Shown: in pieces, positions 44,927 to 55,000 of the stretch
How positions within the stretch are numbered: position 1 is the stretch's first letter
Layout: each line of letters opens with the position of its first letter
Origin: an uncultured Marinicella sp.
GTDB taxonomy: Bacteria > Pseudomonadota > Gammaproteobacteria > Xanthomonadales > Marinicellaceae
DNA: 64,000 bases
Direction of reading: 5' to 3'
Assembly: GCA_947502595.1 (NCBI GenBank)
Contig: CANNAM010000007.1
Coordinates: 62,001-126,000, forward strand
Made by a program: the position numbers and the translations under genes
Notes under the pieces: generated by a model
Told to the model about the DNA's origin: nothing
The model's input: the letters and a program-made list of their open reading frames with translations, nothing else
Databases searched by the model: none

Positions 44927-46306
44927 TCAACACTCAATGATATTAACGGCCAGACCACCACGAGAAGTTTCTTTGTAATGCTCTTTCATGTCGTCGCCGG
45001 TTTGTTTCATGGTTCTGATGACTTTATCCAGCGATACTGTGTGGGTGCCTTCATTGCGATCAGCCATGCGCACCGCGTTGATGGCTTTAATTGAACCCAT
45101 GGCGTTGCGTTCAATGCATGGGATTTGAACCAAACCTCCAATCGGATCACAGGTTAAGCCTAAGTTGTGTTCCATGGCAATTTCAGCGGCATTTTCGACT
45201 TCATCAGGGTTCAAGTGCAGTGCTGCTGCCAAACCTGCTGCGGCCATAGAGGAGGCAACACCAACTTCGCCTTGGCAACCCACTTCTGCTCCGGAAATTG
45301 AAGCTTTGGTTTTGTACAAAATGCCGACTGCTGCTGCGGTTAATAAAAAGTCACGGATGCCTTGATGGGTGCTGTTTGGGGTGAATTCTTTGTAGTAGTG
45401 CAGTACGGCTGGAATAATACCAGCTGCGCCATTGGTGGGGGCTGTGACCACACGGCCTCCAGCGGCATTTTCTTCGCTGACAGCCAATGCATACATGTTG
45501 ATCCAATCCAGGATGGTCAAAGGGTCTGACAAATCCTTCTCTGAACGCTGATCTAAATCCCGGAAAATTTTTGGGGCCCTGCGAATCAGTTTTAATCCAC
45601 CGGGCAAGACCCCATCGGCCTTGATGCCACGCTGGACACAGGCTTGCATGGCCTCCCATATGGTATCCAGTTGTTGGTCAATCTCATCTTGGTTGCGCCA
45701 AGTCAGTTCATTGGCATACATGATTTGGGCAATGGTCATATCGTGTTGGTGACACAGTTCAATCAATTCATCCCCTGAAGTGAAAGGGTATGGCAGGGCT
45801 GTGTCATCTTCCATGATGTGCTCTTGAGCCATGTGAGTATGAGCAAGAATAAAACCGCCACCGACGGAATAATAAGCTTTGCGTAACAACTCATTTCCGG
45901 CTTTATCCAAAGCTGTGAACTGCATGCCATTGGAGTGCAGTGGTAACTTTTTACGTTTGTGCCAAACCAAGTCTTTTTTAACTTTGAACTGTAAATTAAT
46001 TTCATCATTAACTCGAATCTGTTCGTCTTGCTCAACTTGAGACAATAACTCAGGAATGCGATCAGGATCCACCTTGTCGGGCTCTTCACCGAGTAAGCCT
46101 AAAATGATGGCCTTATCTGTACCATGACCGCGACCCGTATGGCTTAATGAGCCATAAAGTTCAGTTTTGATGCTGAAAATGCGGTCTTGTAATTGGTTGG
46201 AAACCACTTGTGTCATGAACATATTGGCCGCCCTCATCGGACCTACTGTATGTGAGCTGGAGGGGCCAATGCCAATTTTAAAGAGATCAAAAACGCTGAC
46301 TGCCAT
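44927..46306 (-). CDS. sdaA: L-serine ammonia-lyase
   Basis: Deaminates serine to pyruvate with an oxygen-sensitive iron-sulfur cluster. 459 residues. The N-terminal [20 protein letters not shown] is the conserved start of the beta domain. Later segments include [18 protein letters not shown] and [19 protein letters not shown], and the C-terminal [24 protein letters not shown] holds the cluster-binding cysteines. Length matches the single-chain SdaA form. The start is only 14 bases from the start of the divergent glutaredoxin-like gene. A terminator follows. Confidence 0.96.
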   Translation of the reverse strand: MAVSVFDLFKIGIGPSSSHTVGPMRAANMFMTQVVSNQLQDRIFSIKTELYGSLSHTGRGHGTDKAIILGLLGEEPDKVDPDRIPELLSQVEQDEQIRVNDEINLQFKVKKDLVWHKRKKLPLHSNGMQFTALDKAGNELLRKAYYSVGGGFILAHTHMAQEHIMEDDTALPYPFTSGDELIELCHQHDMTIAQIMYANELTWRNQDEIDQQLDTIWEAMQACVQRGIKADGVLPGGLKLIRRAPKIFRDLDQRSEKDLSDPLTILDWINMYALAVSEENAAGGRVVTAPTNGAAGIIPAVLHYYKEFTPNSTHQGIRDFLLTAAAVGILYKTKASISGAEVGCQGEVGVASSMAAAGLAAALHLNPDEVENAAEIAMEHNLGLTCDPIGGLVQIPCIERNAMGSIKAINAVRMADRNEGTHTVSLDKVIRTMKQTGDDMKEHYKETSRGGLAVNIIEC

Positions 46307-46320
46307 GATAAACTATACCC
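46307..46320. promoter_or_regulatory. 14-bp divergent start region between sdaA and the glutaredoxin-like gene
   Basis: GATAAACTATACCC separates the two start codons. A TATAGT hexamer (minus strand) is 5 bases before the sdaA ATG and a TAAACT hexamer is close to the other ATG, so both transcripts could be nearly leaderless. No ribosome binding site is present on either side. Promoter assignment is inference. Confidence 0.4.
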
Positions 46321-46542
46321 ATGAAAAAACTTAAATTATACAGCAGAATTGAGTGCCCGTTGTGTGAGTATGCAGCAGAACAATTACAAGCAGCAGGCAT
46401 AGATTTTACTGAAGTAGATATAGATGATTCGGCGCCTTTAATTAAGGCTTACCACATCAGGATTCCAGTGCTTTCTGATGGTGTGCAGGAACTGAATTGG
46501 CCATTCACTGTTACCCAAGCGAAGGAGTTGTCTGATGGCTAA
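46321..46542 (+). CDS. Glutaredoxin-like thiol protein
   Basis: 73 residues with a glutaredoxin-like fold: KLKLYSRIECPLCEYAAEQL with the CPLC active-site pair Cys12/Cys15, and the cis-proline region RIPVLSDG. It lacks a clear glutathione-binding TVP motif, so it may belong to the DUF836 branch rather than classic glutaredoxin. The stop overlaps the radA start by 8 bases, so the two are coupled. A redox partner is not evident. Confidence 0.85.
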   Translation: MKKLKLYSRIECPLCEYAAEQLQAAGIDFTEVDIDDSAPLIKAYHIRIPVLSDGVQELNWPFTVTQAKELSDG

Positions 46543-47899
46543 AGCCAAATCCCAATTCGTCTGCAACCTTTGTGGCAATGCCAGCAGTAAATGGGCAGGG
46601 CAATGCAGTGCTTGTAAGGAGTGGAACTGTATTGATGAAATAAAAATTCAAGCCACCACTGGGGTGAATAAAGTCAATCGATATGCCAACTACTCTGGTG
46701 ACAACCGCATTCAGAAACTTGGTAAGATCAGCACAGAACAGCAACAACGCACTTCTTCCCACATCAAAGAGCTTGATCGGGTGTTGGGTGGTGGTATCGT
46801 GCCGGGGTCAGTGATTCTTTTGGGTGGTGATCCGGGAATTGGCAAGTCAACGCTGATGCTGCAAGTATCGGCGCAAATATCTCAAGTAATTACACCTTTG
46901 TACGTTACTGGCGAGGAGTCCTTGTCACAAATTGCGATGCGTGCCACACGTTTGGGGCTGCAAGCCGATGATTTGGACTGTATGGCTGAAACATCGGTAG
47001 AGGCCATCATTGCCACCACCTTACAAAAACAACCTGATTTGGTGGTTATTGACTCGATTCAAACCTTATTCAGTGAGCAGTTGACTGCCATTCCCGGTTC
47101 GGTGTCTCAAGTCAAAGAAGCCGCTGCACAGCTGGTGCGGATGGCCAAACAAAGTAAAATTACGGTGATTTTGGTGGGTCATGTAACCAAAGATGGTGCC
47201 ATTGCTGGGCCCCGAATGTTGGAACACATGGTCGATACGGTGCTGTATTTTGAGTCAGATGGTAACAGCCGTTATCGGGTGTTACGGGCCCTGAAGAATC
47301 GTTTTGGTGCGGTCAATGAAATTGGTGTTTTTGCCATGACTGAAACTGGAGTCAAAGAAGTGGAAAACCCATCAGCCATATTTTTGAGTGAACGCCGCGC
47401 TGAAAAAGCGGGCTCAGTGGTGATGTGTACGCGTGAAGGCACCCGTCCTTTGTTGGTTGAAATACAAGCCTTGGTGGACCAAAGCCCGTTAGGAAATCCC
47501 CGCCGTTTATCAGTGGGTTTGGAGCACAACAGACTGGCGATGTTATTGGCCGTATTGCATCGCATGTGCCATTTGGCAGTGCATGACCAAGATGTGTTTT
47601 TGAATGCCGTTGGCGGCATGAAAATCACAGAAACAGCTGCAGATTTGGCCATTATTGTGGCGATTATTTCCAGTTTCAAGAACCGTTATTTACCCAGTGG
47701 AACCATTGTTTTTGGTGAAGTGGGGCTAACCGGTGAGGTCAGGCCAGTTCACAATGGTGAAGATCGCTTGAAAGAGGCTGCTAACCACGGCTTTAAAACT
47801 GCCATCATTCCCAAGGGTAATGCCGGTAAGTGGGTAAAAGGTTTGGACATCAAAATCATCACAGTGGATCAAGTCAGTGAAGTGTTGGATTTGGTTTAA
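46535..47899 (+). CDS. radA: DNA repair protein RadA
   Basis: Branch-migration helicase in recombination. 454 residues: a C4 zinc finger (CNLCGNASSKWAGQCSACKEW at ~10-31), Walker A GGDPGIGKSTL, the DSIQTLFSEQLT region, the RadA-specific KNRFG motif, and a C-terminal Lon-like domain with VGLTGEVRPV. Length and order match RadA. The start overlaps the glutaredoxin-like gene by 8 bases. In Escherichia coli it acts with RecA; no other repair gene is in the window. Confidence 0.97.
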   Translation: MAKAKSQFVCNLCGNASSKWAGQCSACKEWNCIDEIKIQATTGVNKVNRYANYSGDNRIQKLGKISTEQQQRTSSHIKELDRVLGGGIVPGSVILLGGDPGIGKSTLMLQVSAQISQVITPLYVTGEESLSQIAMRATRLGLQADDLDCMAETSVEAIIATTLQKQPDLVVIDSIQTLFSEQLTAIPGSVSQVKEAAAQLVRMAKQSKITVILVGHVTKDGAIAGPRMLEHMVDTVLYFESDGNSRYRVLRALKNRFGAVNEIGVFAMTETGVKEVENPSAIFLSERRAEKAGSVVMCTREGTRPLLVEIQALVDQSPLGNPRRLSVGLEHNRLAMLLAVLHRMCHLAVHDQDVFLNAVGGMKITETAADLAIIVAIISSFKNRYLPSGTIVFGEVGLTGEVRPVHNGEDRLKEAANHGFKTAIIPKGNAGKWVKGLDIKIITVDQVSEVLDLV

Positions 47900-48099
47900 A
47901 TGGTTTTTTATTGATTACCAAGTCTCAGTAACTTTGAACCACTCTAACCCTGTGTGGATTAAACCCATCTAACCGCCTATTGTTGTTGTAACAGCAGTTT
48001 TCAGTTCAGTAACGATGATTTGCTGTTGTTTTGACACTGAATTGACTGTCGTTCAATTAAGCTGTGCGTTTTAAATACTGATAAACTCAGGAGCATAAA

Positions 48100-48777
48100 A
48101 TGAAAGTATTGTTTGTATTAACTTCGCATGATGATTTGGGTGACAGCGGTGAGAAAACTGGTTTCTGGTTGGAAGAATTTGCCAGCCCTTATTACACACT
48201 CAAAGATGCCGGTGTGGCAGTTACCTTGGCTTCACCCAAGGGCGGTCAACCTCCTGTCGATCCCAAAAGTGACAACACCGATGCCCAAACTGATGCCACT
48301 CGAAGGTTCAGCGGTGATTTAACTGCGCAGCAAGAATTGGCCCATACCATGAAATTAGCCGAGGCCAAGGTGGCTGAATACGATGCGGTCTTTTACCCAG
48401 GAGGGCACGGTCCTCTATGGGATTTGTATGCGGATAAAAACTCTATCAAGCTGATTGAGCAATTTGTGGCAGCAGGCAAGCCAGTGGCGGCAGTTTGTCA
48501 TGCCCCAGCTGTATTATTAAAAGTTAAACAGGCCAATGGTGATCCGTTGCTGCAAGGCAAGAATGTGACAGGTTTCAGTAATTCTGAAGAGCAGGCTGTA
48601 GGTTTAACTGATGTGGTGCCTTATTTATTAGAGGAGGAACTGCAAGCCCAAGGTGGAATCTATCAAAAAGTGCCTGATTGGAACGTATTGTCTGTGACAG
48701 ATGGCAAGTTAGTGACCGGTCAGAATCCAGCTTCATCTGAAGCTGTGGCCAAAGACTTGTTGTCCTTGCTAAAATAA
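48100..48777 (+). CDS. DJ-1/PfpI (Hsp31-like) family protein
   Basis: 225 residues with the class I glutamine amidotransferase-like fold. The nucleophile elbow is AAVCHAPAVLL with Cys133 and His134. The nearby Glu is in GEKTGFWLEEFASPY, and YPGGHGPLWDL is the oxyanion-side loop. Members act as glyoxalase III-type or deglycase/chaperone-like proteins, and the exact activity is not settled. A CAGGAG ribosome binding site precedes the ATG and an intrinsic terminator follows, so it is a monocistronic unit. Confidence 0.88.
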   Translation: MKVLFVLTSHDDLGDSGEKTGFWLEEFASPYYTLKDAGVAVTLASPKGGQPPVDPKSDNTDAQTDATRRFSGDLTAQQELAHTMKLAEAKVAEYDAVFYPGGHGPLWDLYADKNSIKLIEQFVAAGKPVAAVCHAPAVLLKVKQANGDPLLQGKNVTGFSNSEEQAVGLTDVVPYLLEEELQAQGGIYQKVPDWNVLSVTDGKLVTGQNPASSEAVAKDLLSLLK

Positions 48778-48789
48778 CTGTAACTGGGT

Positions 48790-48816
48790 GAGCTTGATTC
48801 AGTTCAAGCTCTTTTT
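48790..48816 (+). terminator. Intrinsic terminator after the DJ-1/PfpI gene
   Basis: GAGCTTGA and TCAAGCTC form an 8-bp stem with a 6-base loop, followed by five T. It begins 13 bases after the stop codon. Confidence 0.85.
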
Positions 48817-49005
48817 ACCACCCAACAAAGCAAACAGTCTGCTGTGAAAATATCAGGTTGCTAATCAGCCTTAAGCCAGATATGATGACTTTGGAAATTC
48901 AATAACAAACCCGTAAAATTTTTAATTTATTTCTTAATTAGATAATCCCTTCTCATTCTTGTTGAACAATTACGCTTAAACTGTCACTCGGTTAAATCAA
49001 CAATA

Positions 49006-51276
49006 ATGTTCTATTCAAACCACAGTAATATGCTAAATATAAAAAACATCAAACTGCTCACATGTACGTCATTACTGTTGTTCTTGTCGGCGCCACTTTA
49101 TGCTCAGCATGCAAAACTACTCACTTGCTTATCTGATGATGAAATAATCGAATCAACACATCGTTTGGAGGCATGTGAAGCTGTTCATGTTGCACCTGAA
49201 AAATTACTGCAACGACCCGACATTGTGAAAGTAGGGATGCAATTGGCTGGGTTGTATTCTCAACAACATGAATATGAACGCAGCAATCAAGTATTAATAA
49301 ATGTTGAAAAAAACTATTCCAAATGGATCAATGACTTCAAAACCAGGCATCAATTATTCAGAAAAATTGGTATCAATTACTTCAGGCTAAAGCTGTACAC
49401 AGATTCGCAACAATTTTTTAAAAAGGCTTTTGACATTGCGCAAGTGCAACAAGAGCTGTCTGCACTGTCTCAAAGTTACAATGATTTGGGCATTGTCTAT
49501 AAAGCCCAGTCCAGGTATGCGGATTCTCTGGAATCCTACAAACAAAGTCTGAAAATAAAAGAAGTTTTACAGGTCAAAAGTGAAATAGGTGCTACTTTAT
49601 ACAATATAGGTAATGTGTACGTGCTGATGGAAAAGTACCAGGAAGCGATTAAATTTCATCAACGTGCCCTGGATTTATACCAACAAATAGACACCATAGA
49701 CTTCAAAATGAATGAGCGCATCATTCATATTCAAAATCAGATTGCCGATTCACTCAATCAACTTGGGCAATCTGAGGCTGCCATAGAGTTACTCCAAGCT
49801 ACAATCAGTAAAGTGGGAGACTTGCCTGAAAATGACATGTTGTTGTTTGATTCCCACTGTACTTTGGCTGAAATATATACCACCATAGGAAATAAGGAAA
49901 AAGCCTTAGAAACCATAACTAAAACATTGAGTTTAACAGACTTAAGTGTTGATCAAGAGCTGTTAAGGTATGAGGTGTTGACTCGGGTTTATATGTTGAA
50001 ACATGCTTTCGAGCAGGCCGAAATGACCGCATTAAAAGGTTTGTCATTGGCAACATCCAATAGCGATTCTGAGCCACGATCTTTATTCTTGCGCCTGCTA
50101 ACAGCAATTAAAAAGGCGGTGGGTGACAGTCAGGCAGCGTTAGATTATCAAACCCAGTTCATTGAGTCGCATGAATTGAATTTAAAGCAAAGGTATGACA
50201 CAGGAGTTAAGTTTCTGCAAAATGAGATAGAGTTACAAGTACAAGATAAAAACTTAGCCGTATTACAAAAAAACAATGAAATTCAAGAGTTGCAAATCAA
50301 TAAGCAGCGTCTTTGGGTGTTCACTTTTATATTATTGAGTGTATTCACCGTATTGTTTTTTACTTTGTACATCCGTAAAAAATCCACAGAAAAACAGCAG
50401 CTGTTGAAACAAATAGACTACCACAGAAATCAGTTGCAACAGTTAAAAGCACCAGATGATAAGTTGGCTGAGTTTTTTATAGACAGCCATGATCCAGTGA
50501 TATGTATTGACCAATCCAGTGTGGTCCGGTACCTTAATCAAGCGTTTTGTAACACATTTCTAATTGATAAGTCCGCTGCTTTGAATCTTGGTATTGCCCA
50601 AGCCTTGCCACAATTTGATGCAACATTGTCTAACCTGACATTCAATACTGATGATTTGCCTGAACAACAGTTTTTAAGTCATACAGATGTCAACGGACAA
50701 CCCTTGTACGTTTGGGTCAGTGTTTTGCGGCGATTAGATAACACAGTGGTGTTTTCGTTTCAGCCAGCTGGTGAAAGTGAAGCGGTACCGACTAAAATCT
50801 ACCAACACATAGAAAATGCCAACCAGATTGATGACATATACAATAAACTCAATGATTTAAAGAGGCGCAGTGACGATGTTTTAAGTCGGGACTTGGTCAA
50901 TCAATTGCAACAAAAATTAGATGCTGCTGACACCAAAACAGATTTAACTGATGCATACCGCAGTTCCTTGGTAGAGCTCATGGTCAGTAATTTGGAAATT
51001 TGGCGCAAAATTACGCAGGGTGATAGGATTACTTTGGCAGAGCAAAGTGGTGTATGGAAGGTTACGATTGATGATGGCAGGCTCAGGACCAGGGCCATGG
51101 ACCGGTACTTGAGTCTAAAGTCACTGCCACAAACACCAAGGTGGCGGTCAGTGGTTAAAACCAGTCACTATATATTGGCGGAAGTCCAACTCAGTTTTGA
51201 ACAAAGAAAATTTTTAAATGACAGGTTAGAGGTGTTTATGGCTCATTTAAGAGCAAGCACAAACACCTTGTCCTGA
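49006..51276 (+). CDS. TPR/PAS membrane sensor-like protein
   Basis: 756 residues. An N-terminal signal-like helix (~12-35; a start at the in-frame ATG at 49030 is equally possible) is followed by ~400 residues of TPR repeats, for example DSLESYKQSLKIKEVLQVKS and AIKFHQRALDLYQQID. A membrane helix lies at ~436-457, then a coiled coil and a PAS-like domain (~480-590). The final ~130 residues include WKVTIDDGRLRTRAMDRYLS, which I do not recognise by name but which looks conserved. The architecture suggests a periplasmic TPR sensor coupled to a cytoplasmic output. No kinase domain is seen. The gene has no clear partner. Confidence 0.8.
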   Translation: MFYSNHSNMLNIKNIKLLTCTSLLLFLSAPLYAQHAKLLTCLSDDEIIESTHRLEACEAVHVAPEKLLQRPDIVKVGMQLAGLYSQQHEYERSNQVLINVEKNYSKWINDFKTRHQLFRKIGINYFRLKLYTDSQQFFKKAFDIAQVQQELSALSQSYNDLGIVYKAQSRYADSLESYKQSLKIKEVLQVKSEIGATLYNIGNVYVLMEKYQEAIKFHQRALDLYQQIDTIDFKMNERIIHIQNQIADSLNQLGQSEAAIELLQATISKVGDLPENDMLLFDSHCTLAEIYTTIGNKEKALETITKTLSLTDLSVDQELLRYEVLTRVYMLKHAFEQAEMTALKGLSLATSNSDSEPRSLFLRLLTAIKKAVGDSQAALDYQTQFIESHELNLKQRYDTGVKFLQNEIELQVQDKNLAVLQKNNEIQELQINKQRLWVFTFILLSVFTVLFFTLYIRKKSTEKQQLLKQIDYHRNQLQQLKAPDDKLAEFFIDSHDPVICIDQSSVVRYLNQAFCNTFLIDKSAALNLGIAQALPQFDATLSNLTFNTDDLPEQQFLSHTDVNGQPLYVWVSVLRRLDNTVVFSFQPAGESEAVPTKIYQHIENANQIDDIYNKLNDLKRRSDDVLSRDLVNQLQQKLDAADTKTDLTDAYRSSLVELMVSNLEIWRKITQGDRITLAEQSGVWKVTIDDGRLRTRAMDRYLSLKSLPQTPRWRSVVKTSHYILAEVQLSFEQRKFLNDRLEVFMAHLRASTNTLS

Positions 51277-51288
51277 TTTAGAATGTGG

Positions 51289-51813
51289 TTATTTTTTACA
51301 CACGTTACAACTGAAAGTTATGCCATCAGTCAATTGGTATGATTCATGATGTGTTTCGCTTAATAATGACTCTGGGGACAATAGCAAGGGTCTGACTTCA
51401 TTCATGTTAATGTCTTGGTTAATTAAACTGGCGCATTGACATGCTGCCATTGAGTAGGCTGTTTTGGCATCGGTGTCATCAAAAAAGTCATGTCTTGATG
51501 CGTATTGGTTGCGGTGTTGAATGGTTTCACCAACATACCTGTGTAAGTCTTCTTTGCCTTCATTGAGAATGATCCTGCCTATCGGTTCAGCTATACCGAC
51601 TGGACAATCCACTTTGCTGTTTTGACTTAGTACGGTTAAAGACATGTCAGGAATGGTGATGGTGGCCAATGAAACAATCTCTCCATCTTTACAAAATTCA
51701 GGATCTGAAGCGTCTGAATGAGCCCAAGTGTTTGAACTGAAAATAAATGCGCCAACAGCCACAGAAACCAGTGCAGTGAGTGGAGTGGAGTTGACTTTTT
51801 TAAATAATCGCAT
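51289..51813 (-). CDS. Exported protein, function unknown
   Basis: 174 residues with an N-terminal signal peptide (~1-31, ending NTWA). Five cysteines are visible: two spaced towards the middle, a CQC pair, and a CNVC pair close to the C-terminus. The protein could bind a metal or form disulfides; I recognise no family. It converges with the TPR/PAS gene upstream (gap 12 bases). The RTX-like gene lies beyond it, 234 bases away. Confidence 0.75.
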   Translation of the reverse strand: MRLFKKVNSTPLTALVSVAVGAFIFSSNTWAHSDASDPEFCKDGEIVSLATITIPDMSLTVLSQNSKVDCPVGIAEPIGRIILNEGKEDLHRYVGETIQHRNQYASRHDFFDDTDAKTAYSMAACQCASLINQDINMNEVRPLLLSPESLLSETHHESYQLTDGITFSCNVCKK

Positions 51814-52000
51814 GGCATTTCCTCAAGTTTTTAAAGTGAAGTCATTATACGGCGATTACCTGTTTTTAAACCACAGTCAGTTGGGGACTAATCAGGGAAC
51901 GTTTCGAATTATTACTTTATAATCAATCATTTAAAAGTGTTATTGGTTAGGTTGATGTTGTGTAGTAAATGGCTTGTAAATTTTTAAATATTTGTCAGGC

Positions 52001-52028
52001 AAAAAAAAGGCCTCTTTCGAGACCTTTA
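52001..52028 (-). terminator. Intrinsic terminator after the RTX-like gene
   Basis: Read on the minus strand, AAAGGTCTC, a GAAA tetraloop and GAGGCCTTT form the stem, followed by a run of T. It begins about 20 bases after the stop codon at 52048. Confidence 0.85.
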
Positions 52029-52047
52029 AATGTTGCTCTTGATAAGC

Positions 52048-55000
52048 TTATTGTAAGCAGGCATCAACCTGATAGGTTGGTTCAATGAACAGTGAAGCCG
52101 GTAACAAAGTTACGTTACGCATTTTGTTGTCACTACCAGCACCACCTCGGAGTTTATCTTTGGTGTTTGAACTGTTACCTGTTAACGTGTCACTGTGACG
52201 GTTGCCGCGCAACTTGTCTTTGGTGTCACCGCCGCCCAGGTAGCCATCTAGGATGTCATTACCGCGGTTACCCCAAATTCGGTTCTTGCCCTCTAGCCCC
52301 CTGATTCGATCATCACCTCGATTGCCCCAGATCCAATCAGTGCCATGACCTGCATTGATTAAATCATTGTCGCGATTACCGAAAATAATGTCGCCACTGC
52401 TGCCACCGTCTATGGTGTCATTGCCGCGGTTGCCCCAAATCAGGTCTTTATCAGCACCGCCGGCAATATAATCATTGCCACTGTTGCCCCAAATGATGTC
52501 TTTGTTGGCACCACCGATGATGTGGTCGTTGCCGCTGTTACCAAACACTATATTGGTACCGCTACCAGCGCTGATGTAGTCATTGTCGGAATTTCCAAAC
52601 AAAACGTCAGTCCCACCTTCACCATACAGCATGTCATTACCGCTGTTTCCAAACACCACATCGGTGCCTTCGCCAGCCAATATTTTATCTGCGCCGCTGT
52701 TGCCGAATAACACGTCAGTTGAACCGCCACCGTTGATGACGTCACAACCCATATTACCAAACATCACATCGGTAGAATCACCACCTGACATTTGGTCGTT
52801 ACCGTCGTTACCAAACATCACATCGGTTCCTGCTTCACCAGACAAGTTGTCATCGCCGGTGTTACCAAACATGATGTCAACTCCAGCACCGCCAACGATT
52901 TCATCATTATCTGCATTGCCAAATAATACATCGGTACCATTACCGCCATTGATGTAATCTTCACCACGATTGCCAAAGATGATGTCTACGCCATCCTCGC
53001 CGTGCAGTTCGTCGCGTTTAGAAGTGCCTGCATTTTCATTGCCGAAAATAACATCGGTATCAGCACCGCCAGCAATGTAGTCGCCATCATCGCCACCAAA
53101 TATAATGTCTACACCGGCATTGCCATACAGAAAGTCAGCACCTTGTGAACCGAAAATCAAGTCAACACCATCACCGCCATGGGCTGTGTCTGTACCAGCG
53201 CCAGCAAATATCAAATCAATTGACTCATTGCCTTCAATTCGATCATTGCCTTGGCTACCAAAGATCAGGTCCACGCCTTTACCGCCAAACATACCGTCGT
53301 TGCCAACACCGCCGAGCAATAAGTCAAAAGCACCATCATTGCCATAAACTTTGTCACTGCCACTGTCGCCAGAGACCAAGTCGATGCCATCATCACCTTT
53401 AACTGTATCATCACCACTGTTACCAAACACCAAGTCGATGTAGTCACCACCTGAGAAAACATCATTGCCAGCGCCCCCGAACATGAAATCAAATCCACCA
53501 CGGCCATTGGCTGTGTCGTTGCCTTCACTACCAAAAATAAAATCACCGAGTAATTGGGTCAAACCTGCACCTGTGGAGTTAGATCCTGTGATGCTGTCAT
53601 TGCCACTGCCGGCAAAAAAGAAACTGCCCATTTTAATGTTCACACCATAAATGTTGATCGCGCCGGTATAAGCATTACTTAAGGTATCATTGCCTTGTTC
53701 GCCAAAGATAAAGTCGATGCCTCTTTCACCTTTGATGGTGTCAGCTCCGGCATCACCAGTGAACCACAAATCACCCAGGATGATGTCAGTGAAACCCTGT
53801 GTAGCAACTGTTCCATCTTCACCTTTATCGGCATCATCTTCGCCGCCAAATAAGCTGTCATCGCCACCGGCACCTAAAATCAAGTTGCCAATATCAACAT
53901 TGACATTGCCCCATGTGTAAGACTTACCCGCGCTGCCATGAATTTCATCATTGTCTTTACCGCCGATCAAAAAGTCATGGTGATCACCACCAAAAATTTT
54001 GTCTTCATCAGGTCCAGAAAACACAAAGTCGACCCCACCATGTGATTCAATACAGTCTTCACCTTGCAGCGTGACCACCAGATTGGCTTCATTGCCGGTT
54101 TTTATGCGGTCATCTAATGGGGTTCCGATAACCACACCAACTCCAGCAACATTGAACTCCAAGTCAAAATCCGTGTAATTTTCACACAAGGTTTCAGATG
54201 CCTTGGTTTGGCTGTCAGTGATTTTGCTGTAATCAATTCGATCTTCCCATGCTGTTTTGGCATTGAAACCGGTGTATGCCAAATAGTTCGGGCTGACCCA
54301 TGCATCAAAAGCATGTTCAAATTGATTTAAATCATCCACTTTAGCTATTGCATAAGCCCGGTCGACAAATGACATGCCTATATCATGGGCTTTTGAGCCT
54401 TGTAATTCAGCAGCTTGCATCATCGCCATCGCAGTGGTTTCAAATTCAGCAACCATATGATAGCTGCCTTCTTCTTCAATATTGACAGGTATTTGGTAGG
54501 TTGCCATTTGTTCAATGCTTGCCTCTGTGCCTACGCAGTTATGCATGTCTTCTTGGGCCAGATCATAGGCGTCTTCTTGCTGTTCAGATAAGTCATCAAG
54601 CGGATCTTCTAAAGGGTCATCCGTATCGCTTTCTTCTGTGTAGGTGTCTGCCAAGTCAGCAAAAGCTTGCATATCGGCTTGCAGCTGAACTTCACCTTGG
54701 TTGATACAATCGAAATAATAAGCTGTTAAGTCTTTATTTTTGCGAATCAGTGTGTTCAGTTCATCCTCTACCTGGGAAACGGCAACCAAATCTTGAACCA
54801 CCTGTGCCGTACCGGCATCTACAACAGTCAGCGACTGTTCTTCATTGTGGCTCAATAGCTGTTCAGTATTTTCACTTAATTCTAAAACTGCAGTCGCATA
54901 GTCCTGTAACAACTGAGTGGTTTCAGTAACAAAGTTTTCAGCATGGGTGGCCTGGGAGTTCTCTATTTCAGCAACTTGTGCATAGACCTCCATTTGCTCA

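Noticed and set aside
52130-53960. Regular repeat array that could look like CRISPR or satellite DNA
   Set aside because: It is the coding sequence of the RTX-like repeats in one long reading frame; units encode an 18-residue period and are not identical at DNA level.
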